A DNA stretch of 6,930 bases from an uncultured Bacteroidota bacterium (GCA_903888655.1 CAISUR010000141.1:1-6930); one strand, 5' to 3'. Positions 1 through 6,569 are shown, numbered from the stretch's first letter. The notes: generated from the letters alone by a model not told the origin. Numbers and translations: made by a program.

Positions 1-234
1 CTTGATGCTATAGAAAGCGATGAGGTTCGGTTTAATACATTTGTTGAAATCAATGTTAAAGAACAAGTTTTCGATTTGGCCAAAACATCTATTGTTCAAT
101 CAGCATGGAAAAAAGGTCAAGATTTAACATTACACGGATGGGCATATGGATTAAACTCGGGCTATGTAACCGATTTGAATGTAAATATTAGTTCTAATAA
201 AGATTTAGACAATGTTTATCAGTTAGTTTTTTAA
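1..234 (+). CDS. can: Beta-class carbonic anhydrase, C-terminal 77 residues (5' end outside window)
   Basis: This is the 3' end of a gene for a beta-carbonic anhydrase, the zinc enzyme that interconverts CO2 and bicarbonate in the cytoplasm. Frame 1 is open from the first base to a TAA at 232-234. The translated piece contains VEINVKEQVFDLAKTSIVQ, followed by SAWKKGQDLTLHGWAYGL, which closely matches from memory the C-terminal part of E. coli Can (ELNVMEQVYNL, QSAWKRGQ, HGWAYGI). The zinc ligands (Cys, Asp, His, Cys) lie upstream of the window, so catalytic competence cannot be judged. The protein ends soon after the conserved core and lacks the longer basic tail of E. coli Can. The gene converges on the export operon, with overlapping stop codons at 231-234. 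No hairpin terminator was found after it. Its functional link to the operon, if any, is unknown. Confidence 0.93.
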   Translation, partial: LDAIESDEVRFNTFVEINVKEQVFDLAKTSIVQSAWKKGQDLTLHGWAYGLNSGYVTDLNVNISSNKDLDNVYQLVF

Positions 235-1424
235 TCTTCTAAATTTTCATTAAAAGCAGAAGGTAATAATTGTGGTATAAATTTTATTAAAATTGGAAGC
301 AACAACGAACCTCCAGGAAGTAAAAAGATGGTCAATGAAGGAACGCTTTTGCAAATGTCTAACAACTGTTTTTTCACTTTCTTTTTTTCTTCAGAAGATA
401 AATCTCTTCGGGTAGATTGTTTTAATAAGTGCATCAATTCTTTACTTTCAACAATTTCTTTGGTCAATCGTTTTTGATTTCTTTTGATTAGAAGTTGAAC
501 GTTATTGGTAGTTTGTTCGTAAAAATGCTTAACCGGATTGGAATAGTTAAAATACTGAATTTCTTCTTTGTGTTTGGTGATGAATTCGTTGGTAGCAGCA
601 ATACTATTGGTTACAAAATCATCTGATATTTTAAGTGTTTCAGCCAATTTATGAAGAAAATAGACTTCATCATTTTCTAATATTCCATCACTCCAAAGTG
701 CCAACCCTGTGATATCCAGTAAATAATATTTTTCTAAATCGTATTGAAAAGAGTCTAATGGTAACGATTCTAAATTTTGGATGTTAATTTTTGAAAATTT
801 GGTATAACGAACCGAGGCTTCAAACAGTTTGATGAGTAAATCGTCGTGTTGCGTTTTTGAAGTTTTTATTTGAAGTGCTAACGAAACCAAACTCATAATG
901 GTTTCTTCCATTCGCTTCAAATATTTATCGGGTAGTTTTCCTTCTTTCAAATAGCGACGAAAAGCCAACACATCAATAAATAGAAGCGCATTGGTAACTA
1001 TGTGAGAAAAGTTTTTACTGATAATATCTTTATTGGTTTGAACACGTTCATCAATCAAACCTTCCAATTTGGAACTTTCAGATGAAGGCATGATTTTGTT
1101 TAGGAAACCAAAACCTTTCGGAGTAATTTCGCTATAAAATGCCATGGCTTTTGAAATAAAATCATCAGAATTGAAATGATTTAAAGTTTGGCAATAGGTG
1201 TCAAATAATGTTGTTAATAAAGCAACTTTACAGATTTCTTCGGTATTCCAATTCTTTATAGTTAAATCAGGTTTACTGCTAATAGTAATGATATGTCCGT
1301 AGATAAAACCTGTATTCCGGATGTTTTCATAGAACAGTAAACTATCCATGAAAGCAACATCGAACAAAGAATTTTGCTCCAGAAAGTATTTGTCTATCCA
1401 ACCGTTTGCCGATGGGTTTATCAT
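231..1424 (-). CDS. LETM1-like / TerB-like cytosolic protein (LETM1-related biofilm-associated protein type), 397 aa
   Basis: Function is not established. The C-terminus (about residues 316-392) resembles the LETM1 family: a basic helix rich in Lys, the segment LSSEEKKKVKKQLLD (342-356), then a hydrophobic stretch with LLPGGSLLLP (368-377) and KFIPQLLPSAF (381-391). LETM1 proteins are known from mitochondrial inner membranes, where they take part in cation homeostasis. Residues about 235-290 carry LALWSDGILENDEVYFLHKL, which fits the 'DG...E..fl..la' pattern of TerB-like helical domains. The N-terminal 230 residues are helical and unrecognised. There is no signal peptide, so it probably acts in the cytoplasm or at the inner face of the membrane. 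From memory, close relatives in Bacteroidota are named 'LETM1-related biofilm-associated protein'; this was not checked. It is last in the exporter operon, 41 nt after the TolC-type gene, and its stop overlaps that of the convergent carbonic anhydrase gene. The ATG at 1422-1424 is the first in-frame Met. Confidence 0.82.
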   Translation of the reverse strand: MINPSANGWIDKYFLEQNSLFDVAFMDSLLFYENIRNTGFIYGHIITISSKPDLTIKNWNTEEICKVALLTTLFDTYCQTLNHFNSDDFISKAMAFYSEITPKGFGFLNKIMPSSESSKLEGLIDERVQTNKDIISKNFSHIVTNALLFIDVLAFRRYLKEGKLPDKYLKRMEETIMSLVSLALQIKTSKTQHDDLLIKLFEASVRYTKFSKINIQNLESLPLDSFQYDLEKYYLLDITGLALWSDGILENDEVYFLHKLAETLKISDDFVTNSIAATNEFITKHKEEIQYFNYSNPVKHFYEQTTNNVQLLIKRNQKRLTKEIVESKELMHLLKQSTRRDLSSEEKKKVKKQLLDICKSVPSLTIFLLPGGSLLLPILIKFIPQLLPSAFNENLED

Positions 1425-1441
1425 AACCTTAATTTGAACTA

Positions 1442-1449
1442 CAAAGCTA
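1442..1449 (-). promoter_or_regulatory. Candidate internal -7 promoter box before the LETM1/TerB-like gene
   Basis: On the minus strand the 41-nt gap between the TolC-type and LETM1-like genes contains TAGCTTTG, an exact match to the Bacteroidota -7 consensus TAnnTTTG. No TTG is present at the expected -33 distance, and the resulting leader would be very short (roughly 12 nt or less). It may give extra expression of the last gene independent of the repressor, or it may be a chance match. Confidence 0.3.
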
Positions 1450-1465
1450 GGGTTTTTGATGAAAT

Positions 1466-2851
1466 TTAATCGGGATTTGCCATAATTTTAAATAAATCAG
1501 CATTGGAGGTTAAATACCGATTCTCTAATCCGATTTTAGAGAGTTGGGCACTGACTAAATTATTTTCTCTGGTATTGATTAGAAAAATAGAACTTTCTCC
1601 AAATGAAAACAAACGTTCTTCGGAAGCTAACATTACCGTATTGTCGTTCACTAATTCGGCGATTAATTTTCGTTGTTTTTCTAGCGATTTAAGCTCTGTT
1701 TGTTGGGCATTTATTTTGTTTTTCAACTGCACTTTTTCTAAATTCACGGCAAACTGACTGTCTTGGATTTTAAACTTTGTAAGTTGCAAACTGCCGCGTT
1801 CTTTTCTTAAAAACAATGGAAAATAGAAATTCAATCCCAATTTATAGTTGTTAAAATTTGTATTATTCCAGTAGTTGGGTTCAGATAAATAATGATACCC
1901 AATATCAATTTTAGGAAGCAACGAATTGGCTTTTAATTGGCGTTCAACATCTAATATTTCAATCTTGTTTTGTAAGGCATTTATTTTGGGATGATTTTCA
2001 ATGGATGGTTGATCTACTAATAGTTCATTTGTTTTTAAGGTTTGTTGGATGGTGTTTTCTAAATTTTCTTCGGGATTGATGTCGTCTTGAAGTTCCATTG
2101 GCACATCGTTTTCTAGCCATAAAAAATTTGCTAATTCTAGCTTCGATTTGGCTAATTTTAACTTAGAATCTTCTAAACTCAGCAATCGATTGCGCACAAT
2201 AATCTTAGCTTCTACCGAATCAATTGAAGGTTTATCACCATTTTGAATCAAACTTCTAATTCCGTTATAACGCAATTCAGCATTTTTTAAATACGATTCA
2301 TATAGTTTTACTTCACTGTAATTTCGTTTCCAATTGAAATATGCCAACGAAGCATCATATAAAACTGAAATAGCGTTTATTTTGCGTTCGGCTTGACTCA
2401 ATTTCAATTGAATTTTAGCCTTTCTCAAGTCGGACATTCTTTGATTAATAAACAAACCTTGTCCCAAAGGAATAGTAATTCCTAAGGATGTCAAACCTCT
2501 ATTTGGAACCATATTTTCAGGATTGAGGTATATTCCTTCATTATTGTCAAAGCTCGCTTTCACTTCAATGCCATACCAAGTTGGGATTTTAAAACTGCTG
2601 TTGAGTAACGAATAGTATTCTTTATCCTTAAATTGTTTTTTATCGTAATCGATTTCAATTTTAGGATCAAATCCACCACGTGCCATCATCAAATTAGCTT
2701 GAGCAGCACTTATGTTGAGATTGGCACTTTTTACCAAAGGATGGTATTTTTTTACAAATCCTAAATACTCGTTATAAGAAAGTTCTTTTAGATTGGAATT
2801 TTGACCCGAACAAAAACAACTGAACCATAAAAATGCAATAACGTATTTCAT
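1466..2851 (-). CDS. TolC-family outer-membrane efflux/secretion channel, 461 aa
   Basis: This is the predicted outer-membrane channel and periplasmic tunnel of the tripartite exporter encoded here. Residues 1-16 form a signal peptide (MKYVIAFLWFSCFCSG) with probable cleavage before Gln17. Cys12 and Cys14 do not sit in a convincing lipobox. The mature protein shows the two-fold repeat of the OEP family: long amphipathic helices at about 34-60, 135-245, 285-312 and 355-450, with beta-strand segments between them (about 62-130 and 313-348; the second contains LPKIDIGYHYLSEP). The C-terminal LFSFGESSIFLINTRENN (414-431) is the characteristic OEP 'F..G..S...L..R' region. Length is normal for the family. 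It starts at ATG 2849-2851, sharing a base with the stop of the HlyD-type gene (TAATG), which suggests coupled translation. Subfamily and substrate cannot be told from sequence alone. Confidence 0.93.
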   Translation of the reverse strand: MKYVIAFLWFSCFCSGQNSNLKELSYNEYLGFVKKYHPLVKSANLNISAAQANLMMARGGFDPKIEIDYDKKQFKDKEYYSLLNSSFKIPTWYGIEVKASFDNNEGIYLNPENMVPNRGLTSLGITIPLGQGLFINQRMSDLRKAKIQLKLSQAERKINAISVLYDASLAYFNWKRNYSEVKLYESYLKNAELRYNGIRSLIQNGDKPSIDSVEAKIIVRNRLLSLEDSKLKLAKSKLELANFLWLENDVPMELQDDINPEENLENTIQQTLKTNELLVDQPSIENHPKINALQNKIEILDVERQLKANSLLPKIDIGYHYLSEPNYWNNTNFNNYKLGLNFYFPLFLRKERGSLQLTKFKIQDSQFAVNLEKVQLKNKINAQQTELKSLEKQRKLIAELVNDNTVMLASEERLFSFGESSIFLINTRENNLVSAQLSKIGLENRYLTSNADLFKIMANPD

Positions 2852-4197
2852 TATTTTTTCTCTTTAGAAGTTTTATTTTTTGGTTGATAATAGTTGGGCG
2901 GAAAGCCGTTTAACGTTCTCCATATTTCAAACCAAACCGGAACATTGTCTAATAAAGCCAACGTTTTAGCTCCAGAACCCATACTGATTTGCTTTGGCCA
3001 CGGCGCTTCTTCTTGATCGGGAGCAATTAAAATTCGAAATTTACCATTGTCGCTAATAAAGTTCTCTACAGCCACAATTTTTCCGCCAAAAGTACCATAC
3101 GACATGTTGGGCCATCCCGAAAACACGATGGTTGGCCATCCGTCAAACCAAACTCTTACTTTTTCTCCTTTGTGGATTAAAGGCAAGTCATTTGGATTCA
3201 CAAAAGTTTCCACCGCAATGTCGTATTTTGAAGGCATAATGCTAACTATTTCAGTGCCTTCTTTAATTGTTTCACCAATTCCCGATTGAATGGCTCGATT
3301 CACATAGCCACTTTGCGGTGCTTTGATGAAATACATTCCATTTCTAATTTTATAATTGTTGTATTGATTTTCGAGTTTGTTAACTTGTGCTTTGGTATCG
3401 TATTGATTGCTCAGAGCGGTATATTGTTCGCCTCGTGCTTTAGATGATTTTTCATTGTATTCGGCGGCAATTCGATTGACTTCTACTTTGGCATTAATTA
3501 ATTCGTTTTCACTACTAATAAATTTATTTTCTTGGGTAATGATCTTGGCCTCAATTTCTTGAAGTTTTAATCGTTTTTCTTCCACATCGGTTAGTGGTTT
3601 TAAACCTTCTTTATTTAAAGTAATCGATCGGTTAAATTGGGTTGTTGCAATTTTAAGTTGTGTTCGAACCGCCACCAAATCCATACTATCACTTTTGACT
3701 TTTAAAAAACCTTGACGGATTTTGTTTTTGGCTTGTTGCAGTTTTAGTTTTTTTTCATTTTCAATAGCCGCCATTTGACTGGATAAGGAAACCACTTTGC
3801 CACCATAAGATTGCTGCGTCATTTTTTTGGCATCCACTTGATTTTTAGTGTTTTCCATTAAATTAGGATCAAGGTAATCTTCCTTTATTTCAGAAATGTA
3901 TAAAATGGTATCGCCTTTTTGTACAAAATCACCTTCTTTTACGTACCATTTTTCAATTCGTCCAGCAATAGCGGTTTGAACGGTTTGTGGGCGTTGATCG
4001 GGTTTTAATGTGGTTACCGCACCAGAACCCGAAATGTTCTGTGTCCAAGGTAAAAACAAAATGAGCAAACAAAGGAGTGAAACTCCCAAAATAATTCGGT
4101 TTAAGATTTTGTAATGCGGTCGGTTTTGCAAGTTTTTTACCGTATTGAATTGTTCAATATTTTCGGTAATTGGATTTTTAGATGAAATATTGAGCAT
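2851..4197 (-). CDS. HlyD-family periplasmic adaptor (membrane fusion protein), 448 aa
   Basis: This protein should bridge the inner-membrane ABC exporter and the TolC channel. A short cytosolic N-terminus (1-33) precedes one membrane anchor (about 34-51, IILGVSLLCLLILFLPW). The first half of a biotinyl/lipoyl-like domain follows at about 72-102 (AIAGRIEKWYVKEGDFVQKG). A long Lys/Glu/Gln-rich coiled-coil hairpin spans about 113-285. The second lipoyl half is at 289-320 (YFIKAPQSGYVNRAI), and a beta-barrel and membrane-proximal domain covers about 325-425. The order and single TM segment are typical of type I secretion adaptors rather than lipid-anchored RND adaptors. Unusual details are two GWP motifs in the barrel (353-355 and 361-363) and an aromatic, proline-rich stretch before the basic tail (VWFEIWRTLNGFPPNYYQP, 421-439). 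It starts 2 nt after the stop of the ABC gene. Confidence 0.93.
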   Translation of the reverse strand: MLNISSKNPITENIEQFNTVKNLQNRPHYKILNRIILGVSLLCLLILFLPWTQNISGSGAVTTLKPDQRPQTVQTAIAGRIEKWYVKEGDFVQKGDTILYISEIKEDYLDPNLMENTKNQVDAKKMTQQSYGGKVVSLSSQMAAIENEKKLKLQQAKNKIRQGFLKVKSDSMDLVAVRTQLKIATTQFNRSITLNKEGLKPLTDVEEKRLKLQEIEAKIITQENKFISSENELINAKVEVNRIAAEYNEKSSKARGEQYTALSNQYDTKAQVNKLENQYNNYKIRNGMYFIKAPQSGYVNRAIQSGIGETIKEGTEIVSIMPSKYDIAVETFVNPNDLPLIHKGEKVRVWFDGWPTIVFSGWPNMSYGTFGGKIVAVENFISDNGKFRILIAPDQEEAPWPKQISMGSGAKTLALLDNVPVWFEIWRTLNGFPPNYYQPKNKTSKEKK

Positions 4198-4199
4198 GA

Positions 4200-5870
4200 T
4201 TAGTTGTTTTTGGTATCAGAAATTATGGTGCCATTTTTCATGTGAATAACGCGTTGGATTTTTTCTTTCCAATACGGATTTTTAGACGATACGATTACCG
4301 TCCATTTGTTGGATGTATCTGTAATAAAATCGATAATTGCTCTTGCAGACGAATCGTCCATTTTATCTAATGGATCTTCATAAAATAAAATTCTAGGTTT
4401 GTTAATAATGCTTCTCGCTAATAGAATTTTTTGAGCATTAGAAGACGATAACTGTCTGCCCTCAGGAAATATTTTGGTATTCAAACCTTCGGGTAATGAT
4501 TTGATAAAAGTGCCTAAATGCACGCTTTCAATCGCCCACTTAATTTCGTCATGTGAAATCAGTGGATTATTAAAAGTGATGTTTTCTAAAATAGTGCCTT
4601 CAAAGGGTGTTTCGCCATTAATTATGGTACTAATTTGAGATCGATACAGCGTTAAATCTATTTTTCTGTAGGTATCATCGTTAATGTATAAAGAGCCCGA
4701 TGTGGGTTGTAATAGTCCAGAAAGCAATCGAATTAAGGTTGTCTTTCCGGAACCATTTTCACCTTCTAATAGTATTTTTTCATTCGGATTAATTTTTAAA
4801 TTGATTTGATCAATAATCACATCATTAGAATCTGGAAATTGGTAGGAGACTTTTTCCATTTCTAAAGCCATGTTAGTGAAGCAAAAATCGTTTGGAGTGG
4901 CTGTTGTATCTTCTGTTTTTAAATCGGATACTTGCCCAATTTTTTCTATAGAAGTCAGTACATCATAAAAAGTTTCCAATCCGGTTATGATTTTTTCTAC
5001 GGAATTGATAACCAATAAAATGATAATTTCGGCAGCCACAAATTGACCAATGTTCATTTGTTGATTGAGTACTAAAAAACCACCTATAAACAACAAACTT
5101 GCCGTAATTAGAACTTTAAAAATGATCAGTTGAATGAATTGTCTTTTTAAAACGCCAAAATGTTTTTCACGATAGTTAAGATATTCTCCAACCAAATAAT
5201 CGTTTTTGGTTAAGGCGAATTCAAAAGTATCTTTTCGTCTAAAACTAAAGTTATTTCGCGCCAATTCTTGCAACCAGCCTACCACTTTATATTTGTATTT
5301 GGATTCTTTTAAGCTGGTGGAAAGTCCCGATTTATAAGAGAATTTAAAAATAGAATAGAGTAGTATCATCAATAATATTCCGAAAAAAATAAAGAACGGA
5401 TGGTACAGCGATAATAAAATAATTCCAAAAGTAATTTGAAGTAAGGCGGTTGAAAAATCAATCAATAATTTCGATGTTCCTTTTTGAATCGTAATGGTAT
5501 CAAAGAAGCGATTGGCCAACTCTGGCGGATATTGGTTATAGAATTCTTCAAATTTGATTTTGGGCAACCGATAGCCGAATTCAAAAGACGATCGAACAAA
5601 TATTTTTTGTTGAAGATTTTCGGTTATTCGCAATTGCATTAAAGAAAGAATTCCCACCAATGCGACACCAAAAACTACTATAATAACGAGTACAATCCAG
5701 GAAACGCTAACTTGTCCAGATTGTATTAAATTTACTATAGCTTGAATTCCTAATGGAAGTGATAAACTCACTAAACCGGCAAAAATGGCATAGAAAAACA
5801 ATTGCGAAATGTCTTTTCTATCCAATTTTAAAAAGCTAAAAAAGCGTTGTAAAGGCGATTGTGTTGTCAT
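4200..5870 (-). CDS. ABC exporter subunit (fused TMD-NBD) with degenerate ATPase motifs, 556 aa
   Basis: This is the predicted inner-membrane pump of the tripartite exporter. Residues 1-310 form an exporter-type membrane domain with six likely helices (about 24-45, 57-79, 140-157, 159-178, 247-268, 273-297). Residues about 335-556 form the nucleotide-binding domain. The A-loop Tyr343 and Walker A GENGSGKTT (370-378) are intact. Several other motifs deviate in ungapped alignment with HlyB-type NBDs as I recall them. Asn418 is at the Q-loop Gln, LSSSN (474-478) replaces LSGGQ, ILFYED (494-499) has Glu/Asp where Walker B and the catalytic base are normally Asp/Glu, DKMD (502-505) forms the D-loop, and Lys530 is at the H-loop His. 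Walker A implies ATP binding, but hydrolysis may be slow or atypical. Only about 23 residues precede the first helix, so there is no C39 peptidase or C39-like domain. The start ATG abuts the regulator's stop (TAAATG). The likely active form is a homodimer, since no second NBD gene is in the window. Substrate unknown. Confidence 0.92.
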   Translation of the reverse strand: MTTQSPLQRFFSFLKLDRKDISQLFFYAIFAGLVSLSLPLGIQAIVNLIQSGQVSVSWIVLVIIVVFGVALVGILSLMQLRITENLQQKIFVRSSFEFGYRLPKIKFEEFYNQYPPELANRFFDTITIQKGTSKLLIDFSTALLQITFGIILLSLYHPFFIFFGILLMILLYSIFKFSYKSGLSTSLKESKYKYKVVGWLQELARNNFSFRRKDTFEFALTKNDYLVGEYLNYREKHFGVLKRQFIQLIIFKVLITASLLFIGGFLVLNQQMNIGQFVAAEIIILLVINSVEKIITGLETFYDVLTSIEKIGQVSDLKTEDTTATPNDFCFTNMALEMEKVSYQFPDSNDVIIDQINLKINPNEKILLEGENGSGKTTLIRLLSGLLQPTSGSLYINDDTYRKIDLTLYRSQISTIINGETPFEGTILENITFNNPLISHDEIKWAIESVHLGTFIKSLPEGLNTKIFPEGRQLSSSNAQKILLARSIINKPRILFYEDPLDKMDDSSARAIIDFITDTSNKWTVIVSSKNPYWKEKIQRVIHMKNGTIISDTKNN

Positions 5871-6542
5871 TTAGGATAAGGTTTTTTCTAGAATATTGAT
5901 GTAAAAATCGGTTGGTGATAAACTTTCATTACAATTAGTAATGGTTTTTAAGTGGTCTTTTAAAAAATGTTGGTGTAAAGCACCTTCGACGATAGAAGAC
6001 GCTAAACTTTTTGCAAAGCCGTATTCGGGATTTACTTCATGAATCATATCAATAATTCGATTAATGACTCTTTTGTAAACCAAAAAGAAGCCAATTTTAT
6101 TCTCTTCGTCAATTTCTTTGGTTAAAAGGGTTTTGGTAAATTCGGCGATGATAATTTTATTCAGAGTGGCTTCATTGATGTGTAACGTATTGGAATCGTC
6201 TTCAATTTTTTCGGTAACAATCGCAATGGCTTTGTATAGTTTTTCTTTCGGATTGTTGATATTATTAGTTTCAAAAACCAAACGATATTCGATCCAAGCC
6301 CAATACCAAGAGGATAAATACAAGAGCAATTTGTGCTTGCTTTCAAAATAGCGGTAAATCGAACTTTCATTAGAACCAATTCGTTCTCCTAATTTTTTAA
6401 AGGTGAAATAATCAAAACCAATTTCATCGATTAAAATGATACTGTGTTCAATGATTTTTTTTCCTAAGTCAGACGTTTCCGGATTTTTAACATACAATTT
6501 GTCATTAACTGTAATAACAATATTGGACAGCATAGTTTGCAT
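5871..6542 (-). CDS. TetR/AcrR-family transcriptional repressor, first gene of the export operon, 223 aa
   Basis: This is the predicted autoregulator of the export operon. The DNA-binding domain lies at about residues 25-72. Helix 1 is at about 25-41, and the helix-turn-helix is FTFKKLGERIGSNESSIYRY (46-65) followed by FESKHKLLLYL, a classic TetR pattern (SxSSIYRYFxxKxxLL). Residues about 78-223 form a helical ligand-binding and dimerisation domain with no recognisable specificity. Total length is within the family range. Two starts are possible: ATG at 6540-6542, which lies inside the left arm of the 30-bp palindrome, and ATG at 6531-6533, just outside it, giving 220 residues. The longer form is listed, but the shorter leaves the whole operator untranslated and gives a longer leader. 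The stop codon abuts the ABC gene start. TetR regulators next to efflux genes usually respond to the exported compound or a related one; the ligand here is unknown. Confidence 0.92.
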   Translation of the reverse strand: MQTMLSNIVITVNDKLYVKNPETSDLGKKIIEHSIILIDEIGFDYFTFKKLGERIGSNESSIYRYFESKHKLLLYLSSWYWAWIEYRLVFETNNINNPKEKLYKAIAIVTEKIEDDSNTLHINEATLNKIIIAEFTKTLLTKEIDEENKIGFFLVYKRVINRIIDMIHEVNPEYGFAKSLASSIVEGALHQHFLKDHLKTITNCNESLSPTDFYINILEKTLS

Positions 6543-6565
6543 AAAATGATATTATTTTATGCAAA
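6536..6565. promoter_or_regulatory. 30-bp palindromic operator candidate for the TetR-family regulator
   Basis: Perfect inverted repeat: left arm TTTGCATAAAAT (6536-6547), 6-nt centre GATATT (6548-6553), right arm ATTTTATGCAAA (6554-6565). The central ATAT is itself self-complementary, so 28 of 30 positions obey two-fold symmetry. Long palindromes of this size bound by one or two TetR dimers are known for the family (for example QacR). It overlaps the candidate -7 box (6562-6569) and the upstream ATG of the regulator gene, so binding would block transcription of the whole operon. Operator identity is inferred from position and symmetry. Confidence 0.82.
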
Positions 6566-6569
6566 AATA
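6562..6569 (-). promoter_or_regulatory. Candidate -7 promoter box of the export operon
   Basis: On the minus strand this octamer reads TATTTTTG, matching the Bacteroidota sigma-A -7 consensus TAnnTTTG. About 20 nt upstream there is only a poor -33 element (TTT/TTC around 6590-6593 instead of TTG). Initiation would fall near 6555-6558, giving a leader of about 15 nt to the first ATG or 24 nt to the second. The box overlaps the end of the 30-bp palindrome, as expected for a repressed promoter. Confidence 0.55.

Larger units (their letters stand above)
231..6542 (-). other. Predicted five-gene operon: tetR-type regulator, ABC exporter, HlyD adaptor, TolC channel, LETM1/TerB-like protein
   Basis: Five minus-strand genes are packed with almost no spacing. 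The regulator stop abuts the ABC start (TAAATG, 5868-5873). The ABC stop is 2 nt from the hlyD-type start. The hlyD-type stop and tolC-type start share one base (TAATG, 2849-2853). The last gene follows after 41 nt. Such junctions imply a single transcript and translational coupling, which would keep exporter subunits in balance (inference). The only strong control region is upstream of the regulator gene, so repression there would govern the entire unit. A weak internal promoter may also serve the last gene. A terminator on the same strand at 6621-6642 isolates the operon from the upstream esterase gene. Confidence 0.85.

Noticed and set aside
193..209. Small hairpin TCTAA-N7-TTAGA near the end of the carbonic anhydrase gene, with a T6 run at 227-232
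   Set aside because: The stem is five AT-rich base pairs, and the T run is 17 nt away rather than adjacent; not a credible terminator.
695..730. EF-hand-like calcium loop in the LETM1-like protein (around residues 241-252)
   Set aside because: The Asp-Gly and distal Glu fit, but positions 1 and 3 of the loop are Ala and Trp, so calcium ligation is not supported; the TerB-like pattern explains it better.
1503..1757. 84-codon open frame on the plus strand
   Set aside because: It is antisense to the conserved C-terminal helices of the TolC-family protein, resembles no known protein, and has no promoter in view; a shadow of the real gene.
1473..2851. Possible lipoprotein signal (Cys12 or Cys14) on the TolC-family protein
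   Set aside because: The residues before each Cys do not form a proper lipobox, and the stretch reads better as a signal peptidase I site before Gln17.
3047..3289. 80-codon open frame on the plus strand
   Set aside because: It lies antisense within the HlyD-type adaptor, which is conserved throughout; no independent coding evidence.
6118..6379. Short open frames on both strands inside the regulator gene
   Set aside because: Both overlap the well-supported TetR-family coding frame and translate to sequences with no recognisable features.
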